The position numbers and the translations under genes are program-made. The notes beneath the pieces are model-generated. The model made no database searches and was not told where the DNA came from. It was given only the letters and a program-made list of their open reading frames with translations. Shown here piece by piece: positions 37,028-45,002 of a DNA stretch of 64,000 nt (position 1 is the stretch's first letter; each line of letters begins with the position of its first letter). Source of the stretch: Caballeronia zhejiangensis (GTDB lineage: Bacteria > Pseudomonadota > Gammaproteobacteria > Burkholderiales > Burkholderiaceae); the NCBI RefSeq assembly GCF_000698575.1, contig NZ_JFHD01000011.1, positions 124,001-188,000 on the forward strand, given 5' to 3'.

Positions 37028-37131
37028 CGTCGTCTGGTTTCTTCCGCACCGTGCCTGTGCGCTCGTTGGACAGCGAACTCGAGGGCAGCGTCATCAGCAA
37101 GCATTCACGCAGCATCACAAGCAGCCAATAA
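37024..37131 (+). CDS. Micro-protein, 35 aa, between the 20-aa gene and tonB
   Basis: A 35-codon frame starting MTSSGFFRTVPVRSLDSELE and ending ITSSQ. It overlaps the preceding stop (ATGA) and ends two bases before the tonB ATG. The product is polar and Ser-rich with no recognised motif. It may be a coupling leader for tonB rather than a functional protein; without the flanking overlaps I would not call it. Confidence 0.35.
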   Translation: MTSSGFFRTVPVRSLDSELEGSVISKHSRSITSSQ

Positions 37132-37133
37132 CG

Positions 37134-37865
37134 ATGCAGTCCCCGACCACTTCTCCCGCCGCATTCCAGACCGCGCCGACAGCGAATGCGAATCCGCGCG
37201 TGATCGCGGCGTGCGTCGCCGTCGTCGCCATTCACGCTGCGTTGCTGGGCGTCGCGCTGACGATGAAGAACGAGCCGCCGCCCCGCCCGATCGAAGCCAA
37301 ATCCATCACCGCGCAACTGATCAGCGAGACACCGCAGCCCGCGCCGCAGCCGGTCGCCGTCGAAACGCCGCCGCCGCCCAAGCCGGTGCCGCAGCCCGTT
37401 CCGAAGCCGCAGCCCAAGCCGAAGGTGAAACCGAAAGTCGAGCCGAAGCCGACGCCGATGCCGGTCACGGAAGCGCCTTCGCAGATCGCCGCGCCCGCGC
37501 CGGAACCCACGCCGCCCGCTCCGGCTCAGCCTGCGCCGCCGCCGGCCGCGCCCGCGATCGGCAAGCCGAGCATGGATCTCGCCGCGCCGAAGAACGTCGC
37601 GCACCTGAGTTGCAACATCGCGCAGCCCGACTATCCGGCGATGTCCAAGCGCCGCGGCGAAACGGGCACGGCCGTCATCCGTCTGACGGTAGGCCTGTCG
37701 GGCAAGATCGAAAATGTCACGCTGCAAAAGAGCAGCGGCTCGTCGCGCCTCGATGACGCGGCGCTCGACGCGGTGCGCGGCAGCGCGTGCAGCCCTTACA
37801 AGGAAAATGGCGAAGCGATTCGTGCTAGCGCCACGGTGCCATTCGTTTTCAGTCTGAACGACTGA
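37134..37865 (+). CDS. tonB: Energy transducer TonB
   Basis: A 243-residue TonB that transmits proton-motive-force energy to outer-membrane siderophore and haem receptors. It has an N-terminal membrane helix (VIAACVAVVAIHAALLGVAL), a long Pro/Lys/Glu periplasmic rod (about 75-140; PKPVPQPVPKPQPKPKVKPK) and the C-terminal TonB domain with QPDYPAMSKRRGETGTAVIR. exbB and exbD follow on the same strand, forming the full TonB complex. No receptor gene is in the window. Confidence 0.95.
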   Translation: MQSPTTSPAAFQTAPTANANPRVIAACVAVVAIHAALLGVALTMKNEPPPRPIEAKSITAQLISETPQPAPQPVAVETPPPPKPVPQPVPKPQPKPKVKPKVEPKPTPMPVTEAPSQIAAPAPEPTPPAPAQPAPPPAAPAIGKPSMDLAAPKNVAHLSCNIAQPDYPAMSKRRGETGTAVIRLTVGLSGKIENVTLQKSSGSSRLDDAALDAVRGSACSPYKENGEAIRASATVPFVFSLND

Positions 37866-37899
37866 TCGTTTATTTTTAGATACAAGGAAGGAAACAGGA

Positions 37900-38646
37900 A
37901 TGGAAAACTACGGGATTGCGCACGTCTGGGCGCAAGGCGACTTCGTGACGCGGGGCATCGCGCTCGCGCTCGTCATCATGTCGGTGCTTTCGTGGACGGT
38001 GATCGTCGTGAAGGCGTGGAACGTCGTGCGCCTGAAGCGCCTCACCAAGAACGCCGAACAGGCGTTCTGGCACTCCGACGACTTCAACGACGGCATCAAG
38101 AAGCTCGGCAGCCAGTCGTCGAGCCCGGCGGACAACCCGTTTCTCGCGCTCGCGCTCGCCGGCCAGGAAGCCGCCGACCATCATCATCAGACGCAGCCGC
38201 ATCTGCACGACCGCATGGACGTGTCCGACTGGATCACGCGCTGCCTGAAAGACGTCATGGACGAAGGCGTCGGCCGCATGCAGGCGGGCCTCGCGATCCT
38301 CGCGTCGATCGGTTCCACGTCGCCGTTCGTCGGCCTCTTCGGTACGGTCTGGGGCATCTATCACGCGCTCTTGACCATCGGCGCGACGGGACAGACGTCG
38401 ATCGATCAGGTCGCCGGTCCGGTCGGCGAATCGCTCATCATGACGGCGTTCGGCCTGTTCGTCGCGATTCCCGCCGTGCTCGGCTATAACGCGCTGACCC
38501 GCGCGAACAAGGGCATCGTCACGAAGCTGAACCGCTTCGCGCACGGCCTGCACGCGTTCTTCGTCACGGGCTCGAAGCTTTCGTCGACCAAGCGCGCGAC
38601 GAACGCCGCGTCGGACAACCTGCGTCTCGCGACGCGCGCGTCGTAA
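37900..38646 (+). CDS. exbB: Biopolymer transport protein ExbB
   Basis: A 248-residue proton-channel subunit (MotA/TolQ/ExbB family) in the inner membrane. It has three helices; the conserved block GLFGTVWGIYHALLTIGATG and GPVGESLIMTAFGLFVAIPA contains the residues that line the proton path. It sits 34 nt after tonB with a ribosome site (AAGGAAGGAAAC) and precedes exbD by 18 nt. Confidence 0.95.
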   Translation: MENYGIAHVWAQGDFVTRGIALALVIMSVLSWTVIVVKAWNVVRLKRLTKNAEQAFWHSDDFNDGIKKLGSQSSSPADNPFLALALAGQEAADHHHQTQPHLHDRMDVSDWITRCLKDVMDEGVGRMQAGLAILASIGSTSPFVGLFGTVWGIYHALLTIGATGQTSIDQVAGPVGESLIMTAFGLFVAIPAVLGYNALTRANKGIVTKLNRFAHGLHAFFVTGSKLSSTKRATNAASDNLRLATRAS

Positions 38647-38664
38647 GCCGGGGAGGTCCGCATC

Positions 38665-39087
38665 ATGGCCATGAGCCCTTTCGCCGGAGACGAAGACGAC
38701 GGCATGATGAGCGAGATCAACATGACGCCGCTCGTCGACGTCATGCTGGTTCTGCTGATCATCTTCCTCGTCACGATTCCGGCCATGCATCACGCGGTCA
38801 AGATCGACCTGCCGCACGCGAGCAGCCAGCCGCAGGACGAAAAGCCCGCGCACGTGAACATCGCGATCAAGGCTGACGGCACCACGCTCTGGGACGATCA
38901 GCCGATCGACGAAGCGGCGCTCAACGCGCGCATCGCGCAGGCGGCGCAGCAGAACCCGCAGCCGGAGATTCATCTGCGCGCCGATCGTCAGGTGGCGTAC
39001 GAAAAGGTCGCCGATCTGATGTCGGCGGCGCAGGCAGGCGGATTGACGAAGATCGGTTTCGTCACCGAGCCGAAGAGCGGCAAGTAA
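38665..39087 (+). CDS. exbD: Biopolymer transport protein ExbD
   Basis: A 140-residue ExbD/TolR protein with one N-terminal helix carrying the essential membrane aspartate (NMTPLVDVMLVLLIIFLVTI) and a periplasmic domain. It completes the tonB-exbB-exbD operon. The terminator at 39122 follows 34 nt after the stop. Confidence 0.95.
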   Translation: MAMSPFAGDEDDGMMSEINMTPLVDVMLVLLIIFLVTIPAMHHAVKIDLPHASSQPQDEKPAHVNIAIKADGTTLWDDQPIDEAALNARIAQAAQQNPQPEIHLRADRQVAYEKVADLMSAAQAGGLTKIGFVTEPKSGK

Positions 39088-39121
39088 CAGCTCGACGCGC
39101 CCTCTTCCGGGCGCACAAAGT

Positions 39122-39156
39122 AAAAGGCCTTCATCGTCGGATGAAGGCCTTTTTTC
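39122..39156 (+). terminator. Terminator of tonB-exbB-exbD
   Basis: AAAAGGCCTTCATC pairs with GATGAAGGCCTTTT around GTCG, followed by TT on the plus strand. Confidence 0.9.
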
Positions 39157-39186
39157 GTGCGCGCTCGGCGCATTCGGGTGAGGCGG

Positions 39187-39306
39187 TCACTTTGGGTTCG
39201 AATAGCCAGAACCGGAAGTTCCGTCGCATGCAGCAGCCGTGGTCGACACGGACAGTGCAATCAACCCTATCAGGCTAACTATCAGAGCAGCCGTCAGTTT
39301 TCGCAT
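39187..39306 (-). CDS. Tiny secreted protein, 39 aa
   Basis: A 39-residue product with a complete signal peptide (MRKLTAALIVSLIGLIALSV then STTAAA) and a mature part of about 15 residues (CDGTSGSGYSNPK). The cysteine directly after AAA could be a weak lipobox, but the -3 leucine is missing. AAGGAG lies upstream of the ATG. A longer start at 39381 adds a non-conserved polar stretch and is rejected. Function unknown. Confidence 0.6.
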   Translation of the reverse strand: MRKLTAALIVSLIGLIALSVSTTAAACDGTSGSGYSNPK

Positions 39307-39425
39307 AAGGAGCTCCTTAGCGAAGGAGGCTTCAATATACCGCCACAAATTGTGACGATCAATTGAATCTGTCCATCGCAAGCGCGCGCTTCAATGCCAT
39401 AAACCAATGACAAACGCCGATGCGG

Positions 39426-40388
39426 TCAAACTGTTTCCCGTTCCGGCTGTTCGTGAACAGGACATTCTCCCGGAAAGCGCTGGCCGCTACCGATCGACTC
39501 GACGAGAAAATCGACGAATGCGCGGACGGCCGGGACCATGCCCTGACGCGACAAAAACACCGCGTAGAGTTGCGGCGACGGAAACGTCCAGCCGGGCATC
39601 ACCGGCGATAGCTGCCCGGAGCGCAGCGGCGCGCCGTACATCATCTCGGGCAGCGCCGCGATGCCGACGCCGCGCATGACGGCCTCGCGGATCATCGACA
39701 GATCGGCCGTGACGAGGCGCGGCTCGTGCTCGAACTCATGGCGCGTGCCGTCCGGCGCGATCAGGCGGTAGACGTGGCGGCCGTCCGCCGACGGCGTGTC
39801 GATCGTGTCGTACTGGGCGAGTTCGGCGGGTGTCATCGGCGGCGCATTCGACTTCAGCAGCGATGGCGCCGCGACCAGCATCTGCTCCGTGCGCCACAGC
39901 GGCCGCGCGACGACGTTCGAGCTCGCGGGCGGCTCCGAGCGCACGCGCAGCGCGACATCGACGGCATCTTCGAACAGATCGACGACACGGTTCGTCACGC
40001 GCATGACGACGCGCACTTCCGGATAGCGGTGCATGAAATCCGGCATCACGGCGGACAGGAACGTCTGCGCGATCGTGACCGGAACGCTCACGCGCACCGT
40101 GCCGCGCGGCGAATCGCGCAGGCTTTGCACGACGTTGACGGCCGCCTGTGCCTCGGCGAGCATCGCCTGACAATGCTGATAGAAAAGCTGCCCGGCCTCG
40201 GTCAGCGCGAGCTTGCGCGTCGAGCGCTGCAACAGACGCACGCCGAGCGACGCTTCCAGCTCCGACACGCGCCGCGACAGCCGCGACTTCGAGATGCCGA
40301 GCACGCGCTCGGCGGCGGAAAACCCGCCGTGCTCGACGACGTGCGAGAAGTACATCAGATCGTTAAGGTCATGCGAGTCGGCTTTCAT
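39426..40388 (-). CDS. LysR-family transcriptional regulator
   Basis: A 320-residue LTTR with an N-terminal winged HTH (DLNDLMYFSHVVEHGGFSAA, GISKSRLSRRVSELEASLGV) and a periplasmic-binding-protein-like effector domain. It is divergent from the pirin gene (172 nt between starts), and regulators of this type often control a pirin neighbour. ATG 40388 gives the canonical LTTR N-terminus; the effector is unknown. Confidence 0.92.
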   Translation of the reverse strand: MKADSHDLNDLMYFSHVVEHGGFSAAERVLGISKSRLSRRVSELEASLGVRLLQRSTRKLALTEAGQLFYQHCQAMLAEAQAAVNVVQSLRDSPRGTVRVSVPVTIAQTFLSAVMPDFMHRYPEVRVVMRVTNRVVDLFEDAVDVALRVRSEPPASSNVVARPLWRTEQMLVAAPSLLKSNAPPMTPAELAQYDTIDTPSADGRHVYRLIAPDGTRHEFEHEPRLVTADLSMIREAVMRGVGIAALPEMMYGAPLRSGQLSPVMPGWTFPSPQLYAVFLSRQGMVPAVRAFVDFLVESIGSGQRFPGECPVHEQPERETV

Positions 40389-40560
40389 GAGTCGCCCGGT
40401 GGGACTGGAAGAGATGAACATCGACGCGGTTCGTTATCCCCAGCGGGACAATCCATTGCGCCGCGACGGCTTTTACCGCGAAATGCGGCCCATATAATAG
40501 CTCTGTGTTTCAAATTTATCGCTATTCCCCTCTTTTCCGTATTCCCGACGCGAGGCAATA

Positions 40561-41433
40561 ATGTCCACGAGCCGCAGCATCGAACGCATCATTCCGGCGA
40601 CCCGCACTGTCGAAGGCGGCGGATTCGTCGTGCATCGCCCTTTCCCGACCCGTCTTCTGATGGATTTCGATCCGTTCCTCCTTCTCGACGAGATGGGCCC
40701 AGCCGACTACGCACCCGGCGAGGCTAAAGGCGCGCCGGACCATCCGCATCGCGGCTTCGAAACCGTCACGTACATGCTCGAAGGCGAGTTCGGTCACAAG
40801 GATTCGGCCGGGCATTCCGGCACGCTGCGTCCCGGCGACGTGCAATGGATGACCGCGGGCGCGGGCGTCGTGCATAGCGAGATGCCCGCCGAGGAATTCA
40901 CGCAACGCGGCGGCCGCGTGCACGGCCTGCAGCTTTGGGTCAACCTGCCGCAGCGCGACAAGATGATCGCGCCGCACTATCAGGAGATTCCGTCCGTGCA
41001 GATTCCCGTCGCGACGAGCGAGGACGGGAAGGTCAGCGTGAAGGTCATCGCGGGCGAGGCGCTCGGCGTGAAGGCCGCGATCGAGACGCGCACGCCGATT
41101 CTGTATCAGCACTTTTCGCTCAAGCCGGGCGCGAAGGTCGAACTCGCCGTGCCGCGCGATTACCGCGTGTTCGCCTATCCGCTGTCGGGCACCGCGCTGT
41201 ACGGTCCGCAAAGCCAGCCGGTGCGCGCGCAGCAGATGGTGATTTTCCGCGACGACAGCGATACGATCGCGCTCGCCGCCGGCGATGAGCCCGTCGAGCT
41301 GCTGCTGATCGGCGGCGTGCCGCTGAAGGAGCCGGTCGTGCGCTACGGCCCGTTCGTGATGAACACCGAGGACGAGATCCGCCAGGCCGTGATCGACTAT
41401 CAGGCGGGCCGGATGGGCGCCATCGCGCATTGA
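40561..41433 (+). CDS. Pirin family protein
   Basis: A 290-residue bicupin of the pirin family. The metal-binding cupin segment [17 protein letters not shown] and the downstream [12 protein letters not shown] give the usual His/His/His/Glu set. Bacterial pirins include quercetinase-like dioxygenases and a regulator of pyruvate dehydrogenase; which applies here is unknown. It is divergent from the LysR gene, which is its likely regulator. Confidence 0.92.
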   Translation: MSTSRSIERIIPATRTVEGGGFVVHRPFPTRLLMDFDPFLLLDEMGPADYAPGEAKGAPDHPHRGFETVTYMLEGEFGHKDSAGHSGTLRPGDVQWMTAGAGVVHSEMPAEEFTQRGGRVHGLQLWVNLPQRDKMIAPHYQEIPSVQIPVATSEDGKVSVKVIAGEALGVKAAIETRTPILYQHFSLKPGAKVELAVPRDYRVFAYPLSGTALYGPQSQPVRAQQMVIFRDDSDTIALAAGDEPVELLLIGGVPLKEPVVRYGPFVMNTEDEIRQAVIDYQAGRMGAIAH

Positions 41434-41561
41434 TCTGGTCACAGCGAAAACCGCGAAACGGTGCGGCACGAACGGACACATTGCGTCACAATGACCGTTC
41501 TTGCCGCGCCGTTTCGCCTTTGTCGTCAATCTTGCAGTCTCAACTTCAACCAGGAGCACGC

Positions 41562-41960
41562 ATGGCCGGACCTTCCGTGACCGCCAGCATCGGCAACATC
41601 GACTATCAGGTCCGTCTCGGCGACGGGACGCATTCGTGGGTCGCGGACGAGCCGGCGGGCATCGGCGGCGGCGATACCGGACCGGAACCCGCGTCGCTGC
41701 TGCTCGCGAGCCTCGGCGCATGCACGTCGATCACGTTGAAGATGTACGCGAAGCGCAAGGAGTGGCCGCTCGAAGGCGTACACGTCGAGTTGTCGATGAC
41801 AAGCACCGCCGACGGCACGAACATCGACCGGCGCATCGCGCTCACGGGCGCGCTGTCCGATGAGCAGCGGGAACGGCTCTTGCAAATTGCCAATGCGTGC
41901 CCGATGCACAAGGTCCTGTCCGGCGCGATTCGCATCGAATCCGGACTCGCGCCGCAGTGA
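41562..41960 (+). CDS. OsmC/Ohr-family protein
   Basis: A 132-residue OsmC-family thiol peroxidase-like protein. It contains [20 protein letters not shown] with the first redox cysteine and [19 protein letters not shown] with the second. The family reduces organic hydroperoxides, though this YhfA-like subgroup is less well studied. GGAGC precedes the ATG at 41562. It starts 128 nt after the pirin gene and may be co-transcribed. Confidence 0.88.
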   Translation: MAGPSVTASIGNIDYQVRLGDGTHSWVADEPAGIGGGDTGPEPASLLLASLGACTSITLKMYAKRKEWPLEGVHVELSMTSTADGTNIDRRIALTGALSDEQRERLLQIANACPMHKVLSGAIRIESGLAPQ

Positions 41961-42000
41961 CGCATCGCGGGCACCACGAACGTCCAAGGGAAACGTCGTC

Positions 42001-42489
42001 TTGAATTTCGAACACCTGATCCAGATCAACGATCCGCTCAATCCGCTTCTCGAATCGCTGACGCGCGAGCAGCTCTGGGAAGGCCTCGTCCTGCGCGCCG
42101 AGCAGCCGCAACTATTCGTGATCGGCCTGGATAGCTGCGACATCCTCGCGCGCGATGGCGACACGATGGAACGCGAACTCCACTACGGCCAGGCGACCGT
42201 GCGCGACCGCGTGACGCTCACGCCCGGCACCAGCGTGCGCTACGACATTCTGCCGACCGCCGATTACGTCGGCGGCTCGCTCACGATGGCGATCGAGCAG
42301 CCCGATGCGGTCCAGCTCTTCCTGCGCTTCACTTACGCCACGACGCTGCCCGAGAACGAAAACGCCACGCCCGATGAGCGTCAGACGCAGGAAATCGTGA
42401 AGTCGGCGTATCGCGAGTCGGACATCGACACCGTGCGGCTCATTCGCCAGTTCGCGCACGGCCGCAGGGACGAGAGTCCGCTGCATTGA
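42001..42489 (+). CDS. SRPBCC/DUF1857 (AtaL-like) protein, TTG start
   Basis: A 162-residue protein of the START/SRPBCC superfamily, DUF1857-like: NFEHLIQINDPLNPLLESLT, LTREQLWEGLVLRAEQPQLF, and later a curved sheet and C-terminal helix (QTQEIVKSAYRESDIDTVRL). It probably binds a small hydrophobic ligand; function unknown. No ATG precedes the conserved region, so TTG 42001 is used, 40 nt after the OsmC stop. Confidence 0.78.
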   Translation: MNFEHLIQINDPLNPLLESLTREQLWEGLVLRAEQPQLFVIGLDSCDILARDGDTMERELHYGQATVRDRVTLTPGTSVRYDILPTADYVGGSLTMAIEQPDAVQLFLRFTYATTLPENENATPDERQTQEIVKSAYRESDIDTVRLIRQFAHGRRDESPLH

Positions 42490-42572
42490 GCCTCTGACGG
42501 ATGCGGTGGCGAATGTTTCGCGGCCGCATCGAGACTGGCTATCGAAAGAGGCGCTTCAATCGGAAAGTCTAG

Positions 42573-42602
42573 TTGCAAATAGGAATAGTTATCATTTACT
42601 AT
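42573..42602 (+). promoter_or_regulatory. hemP promoter overlapped by a Fur-box-like element
   Basis: -35 TTGCAA (42573-42578), 18-bp spacer, -10 TACTAT (42597-42602). The minus-strand sequence of 42593-42574, GATAACTATTCCTATTTGCA, matches the bfd element at 13 of 20 positions. hemP genes are classic Fur targets, which supports the reading. Confidence 0.65.
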
Positions 42603-42637
42603 AGACCCATCGAATCAACGAACGCACATTTTCCGAC

Positions 42638-42886
42638 ATGACCGATACGCCGCGATCCTCCACGCTCAGGCTGCGCCGCCCGGCTGTCCGCGACGCCGCG
42701 ATCACCCGCCCGAAGGCGACGACCGTGACCACGGTTCATGTCGCGCACGCGGGGGACAGTACCGGCGAGCGATCGCTGAAAAGCGACGCGCTGCTGCAGG
42801 GACGCAGTCACGTGAGCATCGTGCATAACGGAGAGACGTACCAGTTGCGTGCGACGCGTTTGGGCAAACTGATCCTGACGAAATGA
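42638..42886 (+). CDS. hemP: Hemin uptake protein HemP/HmuP
   Basis: An 82-residue protein whose C-terminal half is the HemP signature: LLQGRSHVSIVHNGETYQLR then LGKLILTK. In Burkholderia, HmuP/HemP helps activate haem-receptor genes under iron limitation. The N-terminal half is variable and basic. Unlike many genomes, no haem receptor or hmuSTUV genes follow; a structured RNA region follows instead. A Fur-box-like promoter lies 36-65 nt upstream. Confidence 0.9.
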   Translation: MTDTPRSSTLRLRRPAVRDAAITRPKATTVTTVHVAHAGDSTGERSLKSDALLQGRSHVSIVHNGETYQLRATRLGKLILTK

Positions 42887-42916
42887 CGCGCAGGCAACAA
42901 CAGCCGTAGTACCGGG

Positions 42917-43044
42917 TATTGTGGGGACCACCTCGCCAAGAGGTGTTTGGCCTTAGCCAGCGAGGACGACTTGCACGCGAGAAATTAGACCCCTTCGTGC
43001 AAACACCAGCCAGTCGTCGATAGCAAGCGAAGCCGCTTTTTTTT
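42917..43044 (+). ncRNA. Putative structured small RNA downstream of hemP (possibly BrrF-like)
   Basis: No open frame fits here, but base pairing is extensive. Hairpins are ACCTC/GAGGT (42930-42934 with 42940-42944), TGGC/GCCA (42948-42951 with 42956-42959), and a long arm of GACGACT/AGTCGTC (42965-42971 with 43012-43018) enclosing TGCACG/CGTGCA, with the C-rich GACCCCTT in its apical loop. GGTGTTTG (42942-42949) is also fully complementary to CAAACACC (43000-43007), giving an alternative fold. It ends in a 5-bp hairpin (AAGCG/CGCTT) and eight T. It probably derives from the Fur-controlled hemP transcript. The Burkholderia iron-starvation sRNA BrrF is the obvious candidate relative; this identity is from memory and unverified. 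Confidence 0.6.
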
Positions 43045-43096
43045 GGTTCCTGCTTGGGTCACGATGCATGCCGACGAGCGCTGCATCCGAAAACAG

Positions 43097-43134
43097 AATG
43101 GCACGTCTTCGTTACGAGGACGTGCCATTTTTAT
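43097..43134. terminator. Hairpin terminator between the hemP RNA and the ftr operon
   Basis: AATGGCACGTC pairs with GACGTGCCATT, with a secondary inner stem, followed by TTTATT. It lies 13 nt beyond the HbpS-like stop on the minus strand and can stop transcription from both sides. Confidence 0.8.
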
Positions 43135-43146
43135 TGCGCGAATGCT

Positions 43147-43560
43147 TCAGACGTTCTCGATGCCGAGCGCCGCGATGCCCGCCTTCGCGATCTGCGCATC
43201 CTGATCCGATTTCACGCCCGACACGCCGACGGCACCGACGATGTCCGTGCCCACGAAGATCGGCACGCCGCCTTCGAGCATTGCGGTCATCGGCGCGGAG
43301 AGGAACGCCGTGCGGCCCTGCTTGATGGTGTCTTCGTAGACCTTGGTTTCGCGACGGCCGAGCACGGCGGTGCGCGCCTTGCCCGTCGCCATTTCGGCGG
43401 TGCTCGCGCCTGCGCCGTCGAGACGATGCAGATGCAGCAGATGTCCGCCATCGTCGACGATCGCAATCGTCACGTTCCAGTTGTGTTCTCTCGCATGCGT
43501 CTCGGCGGCCGCGGCCATCGCCTTGACGTCTTCGTCGGTCAGTACGGGTTTGGTTCTCAC
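43147..43560 (-). CDS. GlcG/HbpS-family haem-binding-type protein, GTG start
   Basis: A 137-residue GlcG/HbpS (DUF336) protein: VTIAIVDDGGHLLHLHRLDG, GKARTAVLGRRETKVYEDTI, GGVPIFVGTDIVGAVGVSGV. Streptomyces HbpS binds haem and ferric iron; other members are corrinoid-linked or unknown. No signal peptide, so it appears cytosolic. It starts at a GTG behind GAGAGCGAGAA and is the last gene of the ftr run, 38 nt after ftrD, suggesting a role in handling imported iron. Confidence 0.82.
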   Translation of the reverse strand: MRTKPVLTDEDVKAMAAAAETHAREHNWNVTIAIVDDGGHLLHLHRLDGAGASTAEMATGKARTAVLGRRETKVYEDTIKQGRTAFLSAPMTAMLEGGVPIFVGTDIVGAVGVSGVKSDQDAQIAKAGIAALGIENV

Positions 43561-43598
43561 TTCTCGCTCTCGTTGCCGCGCTTGACGGCGTGGACGGT

Positions 43599-45002
43599 TT
43601 ATCGGCTGAAGCCCCAGAACATCAGGTACCACGCGCTGTCCGCAACGGCCAGCGCAGCGACAAACCATACCATCGCAAGAAGGCGCGGAACAAGTGACGA
43701 TGCATGGCGCCCCGTCACGCGCCACGCAAGCCACGCGCTCCAGAGATTCGCGGCCGCGAGCAAGCCGAGCCGCAGACCCGGCACCCACCACAACGGCAGA
43801 TGCTCGGCGCGCAGCAGCGATACCGTCGTCGCAGACAGGCCCAGGAACACGCCGACGCCCGCAATCGGGATCAGGGCGAGCGTCAGGTGATGCAGGCGCG
43901 TCGCGTTCATCTTGCCGAGCATGCGCGTGCCGATGGCGAGCAGCCCGAGCAGCGCCGTGCCGTACACGAGCCCAGTGGCGACGATATAGCCGATGACCAT
44001 GGTGCCGTCGAGCCACGAGAAGACGTCGTTCTGTTCCGGGTAATGCGTGAACAGGAACCACGGCGCGTTGGTGTCGAGCGGCCAGAGGATGTCGTGATCG
44101 ATCAGCCAGGCGGCGAGAAATTGCTTCAGATCGACGAACCAGGTGCTCACGGTCCAGTGGAACGCGCCGATCGCGATGCCGAGCAGGCCGTACAGAATGA
44201 GCGCGGTGTCCCACGGATTCGCGGCCTTGTCGCCGAGCTTCACGACTTCCTCGGACGGCGAGCGCCACGTGAGCGCGATGGCGTCGCGATGGCCGCTGCA
44301 TCGGCCACACATGTGGCAGTCCTGTGCGCCCTTCATGTTGCGCAGCGGGACGAGCGGCGCGCAGTTGATCGGAATCACGCGATGGCCGTGCTCGCCCTTC
44401 GTGTACGAACGGCGCCACGCTTCTTCGTCGACCTTGTAGTGAAACGGCGCGAGGCGCGCGAGCAGCGAAAACACGCCGTTGACCGGGCACAGATACTTGC
44501 ACCACACGCGCTTCTCGCGGCCATACAGCACGCCGATGATCATCGCGCCGACGGTCGAGCCGCCGAGCACGAGCAGCACCGCCTTCGGATACTGATAGAC
44601 GCTGACCATCTGCCCGTAGATCGTCGTGAGCCCGAATGCGACGAACGGCCAGCCGCCCCAGCGCATCCAGCGCGGAATCGCCCAGCCGCGGCCGAATTTG
44701 CTCGCGAACTCCGACAGCGCGCCTTCGGGACACAACACGCCGCACCAGACGCGCCCGAGCATGACCATCGACAGCAGCACGAATGGCCACCAGATGCCCC
44801 AGAACACGAACTGCGCGGCGAGCGTGAGATTGCTCCACAGATGCGCGGCGCCGTCCGGCAGCGGCATCACGGCGGGAACGATGATCAGAAATGCATACAC
44901 GGCAACGACGACCCACTGAATCATGCGGATCGTGCTGCCGTGACGTTGCATCCAGTGGCCGGCTTGTTGAAGCCGGCCCGGTCTACGCATTACGGAACTC
45001 AT
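43599..45002 (-). CDS. ftrD: FtrD, membrane polyferredoxin of the FtrABCD ferrous iron transporter
   Basis: A 467-residue inner-membrane protein with several helices and NapH/NosR-like [4Fe-4S] motifs: GVLCPEGALSEF, YLCPVNGVFSLL and DCHMCGRCSGHRDAIAL. In Bordetella, Brucella and Burkholderia FtrD passes electrons needed by the Ftr system. Its ATG overlaps the ftrC stop (ATGA). Neighbours ftrC, ftrB and ftrA complete the set. Confidence 0.88.
   Translation of the reverse strand: MSSVMRRPGRLQQAGHWMQRHGSTIRMIQWVVVAVYAFLIIVPAVMPLPDGAAHLWSNLTLAAQFVFWGIWWPFVLLSMVMLGRVWCGVLCPEGALSEFASKFGRGWAIPRWMRWGGWPFVAFGLTTIYGQMVSVYQYPKAVLLVLGGSTVGAMIIGVLYGREKRVWCKYLCPVNGVFSLLARLAPFHYKVDEEAWRRSYTKGEHGHRVIPINCAPLVPLRNMKGAQDCHMCGRCSGHRDAIALTWRSPSEEVVKLGDKAANPWDTALILYGLLGIAIGAFHWTVSTWFVDLKQFLAAWLIDHDILWPLDTNAPWFLFTHYPEQNDVFSWLDGTMVIGYIVATGLVYGTALLGLLAIGTRMLGKMNATRLHHLTLALIPIAGVGVFLGLSATTVSLLRAEHLPLWWVPGLRLGLLAAANLWSAWLAWRVTGRHASSLVPRLLAMVWFVAALAVADSAWYLMFWGFSR

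Noticed and set aside
42917..43044. tmRNA, 6S RNA or a riboswitch
   Set aside because: No tag-peptide frame or tRNA-like ends, no 6S-type long open bubble, and no plus-strand gene directly downstream for a riboswitch to control; a stand-alone sRNA fits better.
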